From contig CANQWS010000025.1 of assembly GCA_947627615.1 (NCBI GenBank), forward strand, positions 1-43,363: a DNA stretch of 43,363 bases. The letters run 5' to 3'. This stretch comes from an uncultured Muribaculaceae bacterium (GTDB lineage Bacteria; Bacteroidota; Bacteroidia; Bacteroidales; Muribaculaceae). The position numbers were made by a program, and so were the translations under genes. Shown here piece after piece: positions 16,781 through 25,284 of this stretch (position 1 is the stretch's first letter; each line of letters opens with the position of its first letter). A model generated the notes under the pieces. The model was not told where the DNA came from. It did no database searches and saw only the letters and a list, made by a program, of their open reading frames with translations.

Positions 16781-16799
16781 GACTCCGAAATTTTATTAT

Positions 16800-16807
16800 T
16801 AAGTTTG
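16800..16807 (+). promoter_or_regulatory. -7 box of the DUF2851 gene
   Basis: TAAGTTTG fits TAnnTTTG and lies 43 bases before the ATG at 16851. A -33 box at the expected distance was not found. Confidence 0.4.
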
Positions 16808-16850
16808 CAGACGAGGTGTCACCTACACCCGGTGACGATATTTTCTGTCC

Positions 16851-18137
16851 ATGGAGAGACTAATGCAATACGTTGGGCAGCACAGACTGTGGATTCAGCA
16901 CGGTCTGACCACTGTTGACGGGCGCAAACTCCAGATTATTGACCCGGGCAGGCTCAACACGGACTCAGGGCCGGACTTTTTCAATGCGAAAATCTCCATT
17001 GACGGACGCATCTGGGCGGGCGATGTTGAAATCCATGTAAAGGCAAGTGACTGGCACCGTCACGGCCATGACGGCAATCCGGCTTACGATTCGGTGATTC
17101 TCCATGTGGTTGACCGTGACGACACAATCATACACCGTTCGAACGGCGAAGCCATACCGCAGATGAGGATGCCGTGCGAACCTCAGTTCCAGAACCATTA
17201 CCGCGACCTTGTGGGACGGTCGGACCTTGACCTTCCATGCGCCCACCGCATCAAGGATATGCCGTCGCTGCATCTCGGCTCATGGCTTGACAGTCTCGCC
17301 TACGAACGCATATACGACAAGACCGACCGCATAAACTCCATTCTCGGGAGACTTAACGGCGACTGGGAATCGGCCGCATACGTGACCGTGGCCCGTGCGC
17401 TGGGATTCGGCGTGAACGGCGACCCGTTCGAAAGGCTGGCTCTGTCATTGCCTCTCATATTCATAGGCAAGCACAGCGATTCACTGACATCCATAGAAGC
17501 GCTGCTTTTCGGTCAGAGCGGGCTGCTTGACGATTCTAGAGCGTTCGACACCTACGCCGACCATCTGCGAAAGGAGTATGCGTTTCTGGCGCATAAATTC
17601 GGGCTTAAGAAACCGGAGAGTCTCTTATGGAAATTTTCAAGGATGCGTCCGGGCAACTTTCCTCACCGCCGCATAGCCACGCTTGCCGCCATGCTCGCGG
17701 GAGGATTCCGGATGTTGCAGCGCTTACTCGAAGTGGAGAGTCTGGAGGGAGCCGAAGCCTTGTTCTCTCCGCAGCTGTCATCGTATTGGAGCTCCCATTA
17801 CACATTCGGCGCACCGGTGTCAATGCATCTCGGGGCGTTCAGCCGCTCATCGATAACGGGACTCGCAATCAACGCCATAGCTCCACTGCAGATGGCTTAC
17901 GGAATGGCTCATGACAACAATGCGCTGGTTGACAGAGCCACAAGCCTGCTTCAGTCACTCCCGGCCGAACGGAACTCGATAGTGGAACTGTTTACAAGGG
18001 CCGGCATAAAACCACGCGATGCTTTTACATCACAGGCATTGATTCAGTTACGGCGTTCCTACTGCGAACAGCACAAATGCCTCTATTGCAGAATTGGCCA
18101 CAGGATGCTCGCCGAAAAAGCGAACCGTCAGGATTGA
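16851..18137 (+). CDS. DUF2851 family protein
   Basis: A 428-residue soluble protein of the Bacteroidetes DUF2851 family. Recognisable blocks are ERLMQYVGQHRLW and PGRLNTDSGPDFFNAKI near the N-terminus and WAGDVEIHVKASDWHRHGHD around 55-75. The conserved Asp, Glu and His of that block could form a metal site, and its GDVEIH arrangement faintly recalls nuclease-type folds. The C-terminus has Cys pairs (CEQHKCLYCRIGHR) that may bind zinc. No function is established, and nuclease activity is only a guess. It is a single gene with a probable promoter, and converges on the lpx operon. Confidence 0.85.
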   Translation: MERLMQYVGQHRLWIQHGLTTVDGRKLQIIDPGRLNTDSGPDFFNAKISIDGRIWAGDVEIHVKASDWHRHGHDGNPAYDSVILHVVDRDDTIIHRSNGEAIPQMRMPCEPQFQNHYRDLVGRSDLDLPCAHRIKDMPSLHLGSWLDSLAYERIYDKTDRINSILGRLNGDWESAAYVTVARALGFGVNGDPFERLALSLPLIFIGKHSDSLTSIEALLFGQSGLLDDSRAFDTYADHLRKEYAFLAHKFGLKKPESLLWKFSRMRPGNFPHRRIATLAAMLAGGFRMLQRLLEVESLEGAEALFSPQLSSYWSSHYTFGAPVSMHLGAFSRSSITGLAINAIAPLQMAYGMAHDNNALVDRATSLLQSLPAERNSIVELFTRAGIKPRDAFTSQALIQLRRSYCEQHKCLYCRIGHRMLAEKANRQD

Positions 18138-18168
18138 AAAAAGGCAGCCAGACCGAAGCCTGACTGCC
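18136..18168 (-). terminator. terminator of the lpx operon
   Basis: On the minus strand GGCAGTCAG (18168-18160) pairs with CTGGCTGCC (18151-18143), one mismatch, around a loop containing CTTCGG. This is followed by TTTTTTC, the ideal layout for ending transcripts of lpxA. It could also slow plus-strand transcripts from the DUF2851 gene, though without a T-run on that side. Confidence 0.85.
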
Positions 18169-18195
18169 CTGTATGATTCAAGGAGACGTCTGTGG

Positions 18196-18972
18196 TTATA
18201 CGTAACCTTTTATGATGCCTCGCTTGGAGTTACGGACAAAGAGGATTATCTCGTCACGCTCCTTGGTTGCGGGTAGTTCGGCTTCAATGCGCTCAATGGC
18301 ATCGGAGTTGTTCAGACCGCTAAGATAGAGGTAGCGGTAGATTTCCTGAATCTGCTGGATCACCTCATTTGTGAAACCGCGACGGCGGAGACCGATTGAA
18401 TTAATACCGGCGTAGGAGATAGGTTCGCGAGCTGCTTTTACGTAGGGAGGCACATCCTTGTTGATGAGCGCTCCGCCCTGAATCATCACATGCGGGCCAA
18501 GATGGCAGAACTGGTGGACGAGAGTGCCGCCGCCAATAACCGCATAGTTGTCAACCACTACTTCTCCGGCGAGCTGTGTGGCATTGGATATGATTACATT
18601 GTCGCCAACCACGCAGTCATGGGCCACATGGGAGTAAGCCATGATAAGGCAGTTGCTTCCCACAACGGTCTTGCCCTTGGAAGCGGTGCCTCTGTTCACG
18701 GTGACACACTCGCGGATTGTGGTGTTGTCGCCTATAATGGCAAGAGTCTCTTCGCCGCGGAACTTCAGGTCCTGAGGAATTCCGGAGATTACGGCTCCCG
18801 GGAATATATTGCAGTTTTTACCGATGCGTGCGCCTTCAAGGATTGTCACATTGCTACCGATTCGTGTTCCTTCACCGATCTCAACGTTCTGCTCTATGGT
18901 CACGAACGGATCAATCACAACGCTGGGGTGAATCTTGGCGGCAGGATGGATATAAGCCAAAGGTTGTTTCAT
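18196..18972 (-). CDS. lpxA: acyl-ACP--UDP-N-acetylglucosamine O-acyltransferase
   Basis: First enzyme of lipid A synthesis: transfers a 3-hydroxyacyl chain from ACP to the 3-OH of UDP-GlcNAc in the cytoplasm. The 258-residue protein shows the left-handed beta-helix built from hexapeptide repeats through about residue 190, then an alpha-helical C-terminal part with FTNEVIQQIQEIYRYLYLSG. The catalytic His lies in AYSHVAHDCVVGDN, and GGALINKDVPPYVKA is typical of the family. It is the last gene of the lpxD, lpxC-fabZ, lpxA operon, 24 bases after lpxC-fabZ, with a strong terminator downstream. Confidence 0.97.
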   Translation of the reverse strand: MKQPLAYIHPAAKIHPSVVIDPFVTIEQNVEIGEGTRIGSNVTILEGARIGKNCNIFPGAVISGIPQDLKFRGEETLAIIGDNTTIRECVTVNRGTASKGKTVVGSNCLIMAYSHVAHDCVVGDNVIISNATQLAGEVVVDNYAVIGGGTLVHQFCHLGPHVMIQGGALINKDVPPYVKAAREPISYAGINSIGLRRRGFTNEVIQQIQEIYRYLYLSGLNNSDAIERIEAELPATKERDEIILFVRNSKRGIIKGYV

Positions 18973-18996
18973 AATCTGTTATCTATCTGTTACTAT

Positions 18997-20382
18997 TCAC
19001 TGTTTGTTTTTTATAATCTGGGCCATGAATTCGCATTCCGACACGATTTTCTCGCCAACAAAAGCAAGGCCTTTCATAACGGCCATACCTCTGCGCAGCT
19101 CGGTCATGAACGATACATGGAAAATCAGGGTGTCGCCGGGAACTACCTTATGACGGAACTTGACATTGTCAATCTTCATGAAGTAGGTGGAATAAAGTTC
19201 CGGATCCTCTACAGAGCTGAGAACGAGCAGACCGCCGGTCTGGGCCATTGCCTCGATCTGCAGCACGCCGGGGAACACGGGTTCCTGAGGGAAGTGACCG
19301 GGGAAGAACGGCTCGTTGGCTGTGACGTTCTTAACACCGACGATATAGTTCTCGCCTTTTTCAATCACCTTGTCTACGAGCTGCATGGGGTAACGGTGAG
19401 GAAGGAGCTGACGGATGCGGTTGTTGTCCATCAGAGGCGCTGCATTGCAGTCATAGAGGGGTGCCTGAACATCCTGACGCTTAATCTCGCGACGGATCTT
19501 CTTGGCGAAAGTGGTGTTTATGCTGTGACCAGGACGGGTGGCGATGATTTTACCTTTGAGCGGACGGCCGATCAGCGCGAGGTCGCCGAGCACATCCATC
19601 AGTTTATGACGGGCAGGCTCATTGGCGGTGCTGAGCGGTTTCTCCTGAATGTAGCCGAATTCCGAGACTTTCTTGTGGGGAACGCCCATGAGGTCGGCAA
19701 GATTGTCAAGGTCGGCCTGATTCATCTCGCTGTCATAGATCACTATGGCATTCTCAAGATCGCCGCCTTTAATCAGGTTGGCCTTTACAAGAGGCTCTAT
19801 TTCGCGGACAAATACGAATGTGCGGCTCGAAGCTATTTCCTTTCCGAAATCATCGAGGGATTCAAGTGTGGCATACTGGTTGTTGAGCACGGGCGACGAG
19901 TAATCGACCATGACATCGACCGAGAAATTGGCATCGGGGAGAACCACAATCGATGCTCCGGTCTCGTCATTGCGGACTTCAATCTTCTGCTTGACAATAT
20001 AGTAGTCCTTTTCTTCCTTCTGCTCAACAACGCCAACTTCACCGATTTTACGGCAGAATTCATCGGCACTGCCGTCGAGGATAGGCATTTCGGGGCCGCT
20101 GATGCGGATGAGTACATTGTCAATGCCGTTGGCATAAAGAGCGGCCATGGCATGTTCGATGGTGCTTACCGTGACATTTCCGCGAGAAATGACGGTGCCG
20201 CGCTGGGTGTTGACAACATTTTCCGCTACTGCGTCTATAGTAGGCTCGCCCTCAAGGTCGGTTCGCTGAAGTTTATAGCCATGATTGTCAGGTGCGGGGA
20301 GAAATTCCGCATCTATGACCATGCCCGTGTGCAGCCCTTTGCCATGGACTGAAAACGGGGCTTTGAGCGTCATCTGCTTCAT
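18997..20382 (-). CDS. lpxC-fabZ: bifunctional LpxC deacetylase / FabZ dehydratase
   Basis: A 461-residue fusion known from Bacteroidetes. Residues 1 to ~305 are LpxC, the zinc-dependent deacetylase that commits UDP-3-O-acyl-GlcNAc to lipid A: HGKGLHTG, zinc ligand His77 in STIEHAMAAL, GPEMPILDGSADEF, and the second metal and catalytic set in ARHKLMDVLGD. Residues ~315-461 are FabZ, the 3-hydroxyacyl-ACP dehydratase of fatty acid synthesis: LLPHRYPMQLVDKV, the catalytic His in FFPGHFPQ and Glu in LQIEAMAQTGG. LpxA and FabZ compete for the same 3-hydroxyacyl-ACP, so joining FabZ to LpxC could balance membrane phospholipid against lipid A in one protein (inference). It lies 31 bases after lpxD and 24 before lpxA. 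Confidence 0.97.
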   Translation of the reverse strand: MKQMTLKAPFSVHGKGLHTGMVIDAEFLPAPDNHGYKLQRTDLEGEPTIDAVAENVVNTQRGTVISRGNVTVSTIEHAMAALYANGIDNVLIRISGPEMPILDGSADEFCRKIGEVGVVEQKEEKDYYIVKQKIEVRNDETGASIVVLPDANFSVDVMVDYSSPVLNNQYATLESLDDFGKEIASSRTFVFVREIEPLVKANLIKGGDLENAIVIYDSEMNQADLDNLADLMGVPHKKVSEFGYIQEKPLSTANEPARHKLMDVLGDLALIGRPLKGKIIATRPGHSINTTFAKKIRREIKRQDVQAPLYDCNAAPLMDNNRIRQLLPHRYPMQLVDKVIEKGENYIVGVKNVTANEPFFPGHFPQEPVFPGVLQIEAMAQTGGLLVLSSVEDPELYSTYFMKIDNVKFRHKVVPGDTLIFHVSFMTELRRGMAVMKGLAFVGEKIVSECEFMAQIIKNKQ

Positions 20383-20413
20383 ATCTGTTTGCTGAATTAA
20401 GGTTTTATCTTGG

Positions 20414-21439
20414 TTATTTATCTTTCATTTGTCGTTCAAGGTTCTTGACCTTGCCGTAAAGTTCAGGCAGCCCCTTCACGTAGATTGACTGGCGGCAGTA
20501 GGCCTTGAAGTCCATTGCAGGAGCACCGAAAAGGCGTGCTCCGGCGGGAGCGCCTTCTTTCAGCCCCGACTGCGCTGCAATCTGAACATCATCGCCAATG
20601 GTTATGTGGCCTGCGATGCCGACCTGTCCGCCCACGAGGCAGTTTTTACCGATTTTGGCCGATCCGGCCACGCCGGCCTGGGCGGCCATGGCTGTATTTG
20701 CACCGACAACACAGTTGTGGGCTATCTGGACCAGATTGTCGAGCTTGACGCCCTTACCAATGCGGGTGCTGCCCATCATTGCGCGGTCAATGGTGGTGTT
20801 GGCGCCTATTTCCACGTCATCGGCAATTTCCACATTGCCAATCTGGGGAATCTTTTCATAGCCGTCGGGGGTAGGTGCGAATCCGAAGCCGTCAGCTCCT
20901 ATCACGGCACCGGCATGGATAATGCAGTTATTTCCTATCTTGCAGCCATGATAGATTTTCACGCCTGCGTAGATGGTTGTATTGTCGCCGATTACCACAC
21001 CGTCGCCCAGATAGGCCTGGGGATAAATCTTCACGCCTTTGCCTATTTTCACGCCTTTGCCAATATATGCAAAAGCTCCCAGATAGATATCATCAGGGAG
21101 CTCTACGCCTTGGGCCACAAACACCGGTTGCTCGATGCCAGTCATCTTCGGAGTCATCATTTCCTGCGCCATTTTCAGCAGATGGGTCACTGTGGCATAC
21201 GGGTCTGCGACGCGGATGAGAGTAGCATTGACCGGCTGCTCAGGAACGAACTCGTTGCTTACGAGAACGGCCGATGATCCGGTGGTGTAGATGTAATGGG
21301 TATATTTAGGATTGGCCAGAAAAGAAAGGGCTCCGGGGTGTCCTTCCTCTATTTTCGCTACGGTGTTCAGCTTCACTTCGCCGTCGCCTTCAACCGTACC
21401 GTTGGCCAATGCTGCAATCTGATTAGCGGTAAATTCCAT
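20414..21439 (-). CDS. lpxD: UDP-3-O-acylglucosamine N-acyltransferase
   Basis: Third step of lipid A synthesis: adds a second 3-hydroxyacyl chain, from ACP, to the amino group made free by LpxC. The 341-residue protein has the N-terminal uridine-binding domain ([14 protein letters not shown] to about 100, with [15 protein letters not shown]). This is followed by a left-handed beta-helix of hexapeptide repeats (~105-310), with the catalytic His in [13 protein letters not shown], and a short C-terminal helix. [19 protein letters not shown] is diagnostic. It heads the lpx operon, and a possible -7-like sequence (CATCTTTG on the minus strand, 21478-21471) lies in the 50 bases before it. Without a -33 box, transcription from the CvfB-like gene upstream is also possible. 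Confidence 0.97.
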   Translation of the reverse strand: MEFTANQIAALANGTVEGDGEVKLNTVAKIEEGHPGALSFLANPKYTHYIYTTGSSAVLVSNEFVPEQPVNATLIRVADPYATVTHLLKMAQEMMTPKMTGIEQPVFVAQGVELPDDIYLGAFAYIGKGVKIGKGVKIYPQAYLGDGVVIGDNTTIYAGVKIYHGCKIGNNCIIHAGAVIGADGFGFAPTPDGYEKIPQIGNVEIADDVEIGANTTIDRAMMGSTRIGKGVKLDNLVQIAHNCVVGANTAMAAQAGVAGSAKIGKNCLVGGQVGIAGHITIGDDVQIAAQSGLKEGAPAGARLFGAPAMDFKAYCRQSIYVKGLPELYGKVKNLERQMKDK

Positions 21440-21489
21440 TGTTAGTGTTAAATGTTAGCCAAATATGCTGCAAAGATGCTAAAAATTTT

Positions 21490-22341
21490 TCACATTTCGC
21501 CCATTTTATGAGTTAAAAGAGCATAACCATCGCCATTCTTGACCACTTTATGCTCCTTAAGCAGCAATCCCATGGCTTTCTTGAAGTCTTTTTTGCTGCA
21601 CTGGAATCTGAAACGTATGAGATCAGGCGATGAATGGTCGCCGAGGTCGAGCTCTCCGCCGGAGCGTTCCATGTAGGCTGTTATCTTTTCCGAGAGTGAC
21701 TGCGAGCGCACGCCGGCCTTGGCCTGAAGCGTCAGATCGACCTTCCCGTCGGGTCTCACATTTTTCACAAAAGCCTTGATGCGGTCACCGATCTCAACCT
21801 CCCGGAAAAGCTCATTGGAGTAAAGCATTCCGCGATGGAGGTTATCGACTATGCACTGGAAGCCGAGAGGCGTCTGGTCGGTCACAAGGATATCCACTGC
21901 GGTTCCGGGGTTATAATCCGGGAAGACATTTCCGAGATATTTGCCAATCTTGGCAGTGGCCACAATGCGCTTCGAGGCATCGTCAAGATACACGTAAACC
22001 AGATAGCTGCGGCCTTTCTTCATCCGTCCCTTCTGCTGATTGTATGGGACAAGGAGGTCTTTCACAAGCCCCCAGTCAAGGAATGCGCCGAAATCCGTCA
22101 CTGCGGTGACCGGAAGGAAAGCGAACTCCCCTACCGTGGCCGCCGGGCGTTCGGTTGTGGCAACCGGACGGTCCTCTGAATCATTATACACGAATACTTC
22201 CATCTCGTCACCGACCGCGGGCATCTCCCCTCCCAGATAGCGGGACGGAAGGAGCACTTCAGTGCCGTTGTCATCGGCCAGATACAGTCCGAAATCAACA
22301 TGGCGTGACACCTTCAGTCTGTTATATTTTCCTATATGCAT
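21490..22341 (-). CDS. CvfB-like S1 RNA-binding protein
   Basis: A 283-residue protein resembling CvfB (conserved virulence factor B): three S1-type beta-barrel domains followed by a winged-helix-like C-terminus. Seen are MHIGKYNRLKVSRHVDFGLYL (domain 1), VTAVTDFGAFLDWGLVKDLL (domain 2, ~75-140), a third domain with LHRGMLYSNELFREVEIGD (~165-215), then the C-terminal part with GLLLKEHKVV. In Staphylococcus aureus CvfB binds RNA and affects virulence gene expression; a role in RNA handling here is inferred. It is divergent from rsmG with closely set promoters and precedes lpxD by 50 bases. Confidence 0.85.
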   Translation of the reverse strand: MHIGKYNRLKVSRHVDFGLYLADDNGTEVLLPSRYLGGEMPAVGDEMEVFVYNDSEDRPVATTERPAATVGEFAFLPVTAVTDFGAFLDWGLVKDLLVPYNQQKGRMKKGRSYLVYVYLDDASKRIVATAKIGKYLGNVFPDYNPGTAVDILVTDQTPLGFQCIVDNLHRGMLYSNELFREVEIGDRIKAFVKNVRPDGKVDLTLQAKAGVRSQSLSEKITAYMERSGGELDLGDHSSPDLIRFRFQCSKKDFKKAMGLLLKEHKVVKNGDGYALLTHKMGEM

Positions 22342-22469
22342 TATCTCACTTGGTTATGAGGTGAATTAAGCTGATATCAACGTTTTATTACCGGAAGTGA
22401 ACGGACTCTCTGAAGCAATCCTCCGGGGAACCTGACGTTCAAAAAGTCTAAATCACTCCAATAATTAGC

Positions 22470-22477
22470 CAAAGGTA
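22470..22477 (-). promoter_or_regulatory. -7 box of the CvfB-like gene
   Basis: On the minus strand TACCTTTG, a full TAnnTTTG match, about 130 bases before the ATG at 22341. No -33 box is seen at the right distance. It faces away from the rsmG -7 box only 12 bases further on. Confidence 0.4.
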
Positions 22478-22489
22478 AGAATTTTTCTT

Positions 22490-22497
22490 TAAATTTG
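22490..22497 (+). promoter_or_regulatory. -7 box of rsmG
   Basis: TAAATTTG fits TAnnTTTG, with the rsmG ATG only 19 bases further. It contains an in-frame TTG (22495), which therefore cannot be the real start. No good -33 box was found. Confidence 0.5.
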
Positions 22498-22515
22498 CAG
22501 AATAATCAGCAATCA

Positions 22516-23136
22516 ATGGACTTAATAAGAAAATACTTCCCGAATCTGACACTATCCCAGCAGGAGCAATTTGAAGCCCTCGGCACATTGTATCCCGAAT
22601 GGAACCAGAGAATCAACGTCATATCCCGCAAGGACATAGAAAACCTGTATGAGCGTCATGTTCTCCATTCGCTGGCCATAGCCAAATTCATCAGCCCCGT
22701 CAGCGGAACGTCGTTCCTCGACATGGGCACGGGCGGCGGATTTCCGGGCATTCCGCTTGCCATAATGTGGCCCGAGTGCCGGTTTCACCTGATAGACCGG
22801 ATTGGCAAAAAAATCAAAGTGGCAAGTTCGATAGCGGAAGAAATCGGATTGAAGAATGTGACATTCCAGCACGGCGACATTGGCGAATGCCGCGAACGTT
22901 ACGATTATGTGGTAAGCCGTGCCGTGATGCGCCTTGAAACCCTTGTTCCGCTCATACGTAAAAATATATCGCCGTCTGACCGCAACTCTTTCCCTAACGG
23001 ATTGTTGTGTCTAAAGGGCGGAGATCTGGCTGATGAAACGGACAAGATTCAACGTCCGGTCATTGAGGTCCCCCTGACAGATTATTTCACGGAGGATTTT
23101 TTCAAAACCAAAATGCTAATTTACGTTGACTTATGA
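22516..23136 (+). CDS. rsmG: 16S rRNA (guanine(527)-N7)-methyltransferase
   Basis: Methylates G527 of 16S rRNA in the decoding region using S-adenosylmethionine (also called GidB). The 206-residue protein has NVISRKDIENLYERHVLHSL, the SAM-binding motif FLDMGTGGGFPGIPLAI, FHLIDRIGKKIKV (acidic motif II) and YDYVVSRAVMRLETL, all diagnostic. The ATG at 22516 gives the family's MDLIRKYFP-type start; the earlier in-frame TTG is part of the -7 box. The stop overlaps the start of the next gene (ATGA at 23133-23136). In other bacteria loss of this enzyme gives low-level streptomycin resistance. Confidence 0.95.
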   Translation: MDLIRKYFPNLTLSQQEQFEALGTLYPEWNQRINVISRKDIENLYERHVLHSLAIAKFISPVSGTSFLDMGTGGGFPGIPLAIMWPECRFHLIDRIGKKIKVASSIAEEIGLKNVTFQHGDIGECRERYDYVVSRAVMRLETLVPLIRKNISPSDRNSFPNGLLCLKGGDLADETDKIQRPVIEVPLTDYFTEDFFKTKMLIYVDL

Positions 23137-23771
23137 AAATACGCAGATTCACGTTCAATATGTTCGCCGTCAACACCTACGTTGTGTGGGACGAAGCTTC
23201 CGGCGAAGCCGCCATCGTGGACCCTGGGATGGTCTCGGCGTCCGACAACAGGCGATTGACCGATTTCATCACTGACAACAAATTGACCGTAAAGCATCTC
23301 ATAAACACCCACCTGCACGTGGACCACGCCATTGGTAACGGATTTGTGACCGAAACCTACGGAACGCCCATGTCGGCCAATTCAAAGGACGGATTTCTCG
23401 GTCAGGCCATGCAGGGACAAGCCCGCATGTTCGGACTCGATATCGATGTGAACAACGTGACGATAAATCATGAGCTGAACAACGGCGACCGCATTGCTCT
23501 GGGCGACGATTATCTTGAAGTGCTCGAAGTGCCCGGACACAGTCCCGGCTCCATAGCTCTCTACAGCCCGTCGGGTAAATTCGTTATAACAGGCGACGCT
23601 CTTTTCAGCGGAAGCATAGGCCGCACGGACCTTCCGGGAGGGAACCAGAAGCAGCTCACACAAAGCATCATGGCAAGGCTATTCACTCTGCCCGATGACA
23701 CAACCGTCTATCCGGGCCACGGTCCGGACACCACAATAGGCTACGAAAAGCAGTTCAATCCTTTTTTCTGA
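23133..23771 (+). CDS. metallo-beta-lactamase-fold hydrolase (glyoxalase II-like)
   Basis: A 212-residue single-domain enzyme of the metallo-beta-lactamase superfamily. All metal-binding motifs are present: THLHVDH (His60, His62, Asp64, His65), VPGHSPGS, the bridging Asp in VITGDALF and the late VYPGHGPDT. The GSIGRTDLPGG segment is typical of the glyoxalase II / YcbL-type thioesterase group, so hydrolysis of a small thioester is likely, but the substrate is unknown. There is no signal peptide. It overlaps rsmG by four bases and is probably co-translated with it. Confidence 0.88.
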   Translation: MKIRRFTFNMFAVNTYVVWDEASGEAAIVDPGMVSASDNRRLTDFITDNKLTVKHLINTHLHVDHAIGNGFVTETYGTPMSANSKDGFLGQAMQGQARMFGLDIDVNNVTINHELNNGDRIALGDDYLEVLEVPGHSPGSIALYSPSGKFVITGDALFSGSIGRTDLPGGNQKQLTQSIMARLFTLPDDTTVYPGHGPDTTIGYEKQFNPFF

Positions 23772-23788
23772 GAGACTCGCGCAGTCTC
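23772..23788. terminator. possible short hairpin between converging genes
   Basis: GAGACT (23772-23777) and AGTCTC (23783-23788) form a perfect 6-bp stem with a 5-base loop in the 15-base gap between two converging genes. No T-run follows on either strand, so terminator activity is uncertain. Confidence 0.35.
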
Positions 23789-25241
23789 ATTTGAAAGGGT
23801 CAATGGCATCAAGGCCCGGGACGTTGATTTCGCCGGCGGGTGTTGACTGCGCATAGCTCAGCATGCCCAGACAGAGTCTCACAATGCCATTTTTTATTAT
23901 CTCGGCCTCAGGTCCCTGATTTTTGTAGGCCATTATGGCGGAGCCCATTATATCATGCATGGCCTGCTGGCTGATACAATCGTTACGTCCGAGACGCAAC
24001 CGGGCCATGTTGCATATCAGCATAGCAGTAGCCGGAACCTTCTCCGTGTCCTTAAAGAATCTGTCGGATTCCGAGATTACATCCTCAAAGCGGCCCTCCC
24101 GATAAAGCGAGAGCAACCATAAGCCTATAAGCTCTGAAGAAAGTTCAGCGCCGGAGCTGACTACAAGTGAAACCACATAACTGAACATTTCGGTGCCCGA
24201 CATAACTTTAGCCTTGTCGATCCATGCCTGGATTTCCGACACGTCGGCCGTGGAAAGATAACCGATGATGAATTTCTCGATGCCGTCAGGCAATCTGTAG
24301 CCATTCAGCGACATCATCAACAAGGATATGTCGAGAGGATTACCGCACAGTCCGATATATTCCTTCAGTAGTTCAAGAGCCTCTGCGGGACAGTCACGAT
24401 TTATGTACATCCCGGCTTTGAGATAGATGCCCTCGGCATGGTAAGCCTCGGTTTCCGCGAGCCTGTCGGCTATAGCCATGATTTCCTCTCCATCTCCGCC
24501 GTTATGCAACAACAGCTCCCCTTTGAGACGCAGGGCCGCCAGCGATTCCGGATCAAGGGCCAGAGCGTAATCAAGGGCCGAAGCGGCTTCCTCCGCATCA
24601 TCGAGATTATTCAGGCTGACGTCAGCAATCTGAATCCAGTTTGAGAGGTTGAACGGTTCGATGTCGGCGAGTTCCTGAAAAGCCTCGATAGCCTCGGCGT
24701 AACGCCCGTTATCCACAAGCGTTCCTCCGAGATCGGCCAGAAATGCCGCCGGGTCCCGCATCAACGGGATGATACGGGGAACAATCCGGCTCAGATGCGA
24801 TATGTCGTCGGCGCCGAGGGCGAAGTCAATCAGACACACGGCATCGTACTCACTCAGCCCTCCCTGCGAAATGCCGGAGAAGAGCCGCCTGTAACCGTCG
24901 CGCCAGTCTGCCTCACTCCATGAAACATGGACCGAGAGCAGACGCCGGATGAACGAATCGTCAGGCAACAGTCCGGCAACGGCCGAAGCCCCCTGCAGAT
25001 CATTGAGCTGGAAATAGCGCATGGCTTTACGCTCAAGCATGGCCACACAACGACTGTCACGACGGAGGACGAAAGACATTATCTCTTCCGTCACAAACTC
25101 GTCGGACATGTCGTAGGCGTAGTCATACACGTCTATGAGTTCCTCTTCGTCGATGTCGTCAAGCGGCTTGCCGTCACGCAGGCGATTGACAATCTCGCTG
25201 TAGAGAAGCGCTATTTCGTCATCATAGCTATTGTCAGCCAT
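23787..25241 (-). CDS. tetratricopeptide repeat protein
   Basis: A 484-residue, strongly acidic, all-helical protein with TPR-type repeats, clearest at about residues 175-275 (GRYAEAIEAFQELADIEPFN, then ALDYALALDPESLAALRLKG). There is no signal peptide, membrane helix or catalytic motif, so it is probably a cytoplasmic scaffold. The N-terminal part (~1-60) is rich in Asp and Glu (DDIDEEELIDVYDYAYD). It lies 43 bases after glnS on the same strand and may be on the same message. I do not recognise a specific function. Confidence 0.8.
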   Translation of the reverse strand: MADNSYDDEIALLYSEIVNRLRDGKPLDDIDEEELIDVYDYAYDMSDEFVTEEIMSFVLRRDSRCVAMLERKAMRYFQLNDLQGASAVAGLLPDDSFIRRLLSVHVSWSEADWRDGYRRLFSGISQGGLSEYDAVCLIDFALGADDISHLSRIVPRIIPLMRDPAAFLADLGGTLVDNGRYAEAIEAFQELADIEPFNLSNWIQIADVSLNNLDDAEEAASALDYALALDPESLAALRLKGELLLHNGGDGEEIMAIADRLAETEAYHAEGIYLKAGMYINRDCPAEALELLKEYIGLCGNPLDISLLMMSLNGYRLPDGIEKFIIGYLSTADVSEIQAWIDKAKVMSGTEMFSYVVSLVVSSGAELSSELIGLWLLSLYREGRFEDVISESDRFFKDTEKVPATAMLICNMARLRLGRNDCISQQAMHDIMGSAIMAYKNQGPEAEIIKNGIVRLCLGMLSYAQSTPAGEINVPGLDAIDPFK

Positions 25242-25284
25242 GTTTTGCAGGGAGTTTTAGTCTGTTTGCGTAAATCGCGGGGAT

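Noticed and set aside
16217-16918. A 233-codon open frame on the plus strand
   Set aside because: It starts inside the tRNA-Leu gene, crosses its terminator and runs antisense to the MmcQ/YjbR gene.
18490-20352. A 620-codon open frame on the plus strand
   Set aside because: It lies entirely opposite lpxA and lpxC-fabZ, shows no recognisable domain, and is explained by codon bias of the real genes.
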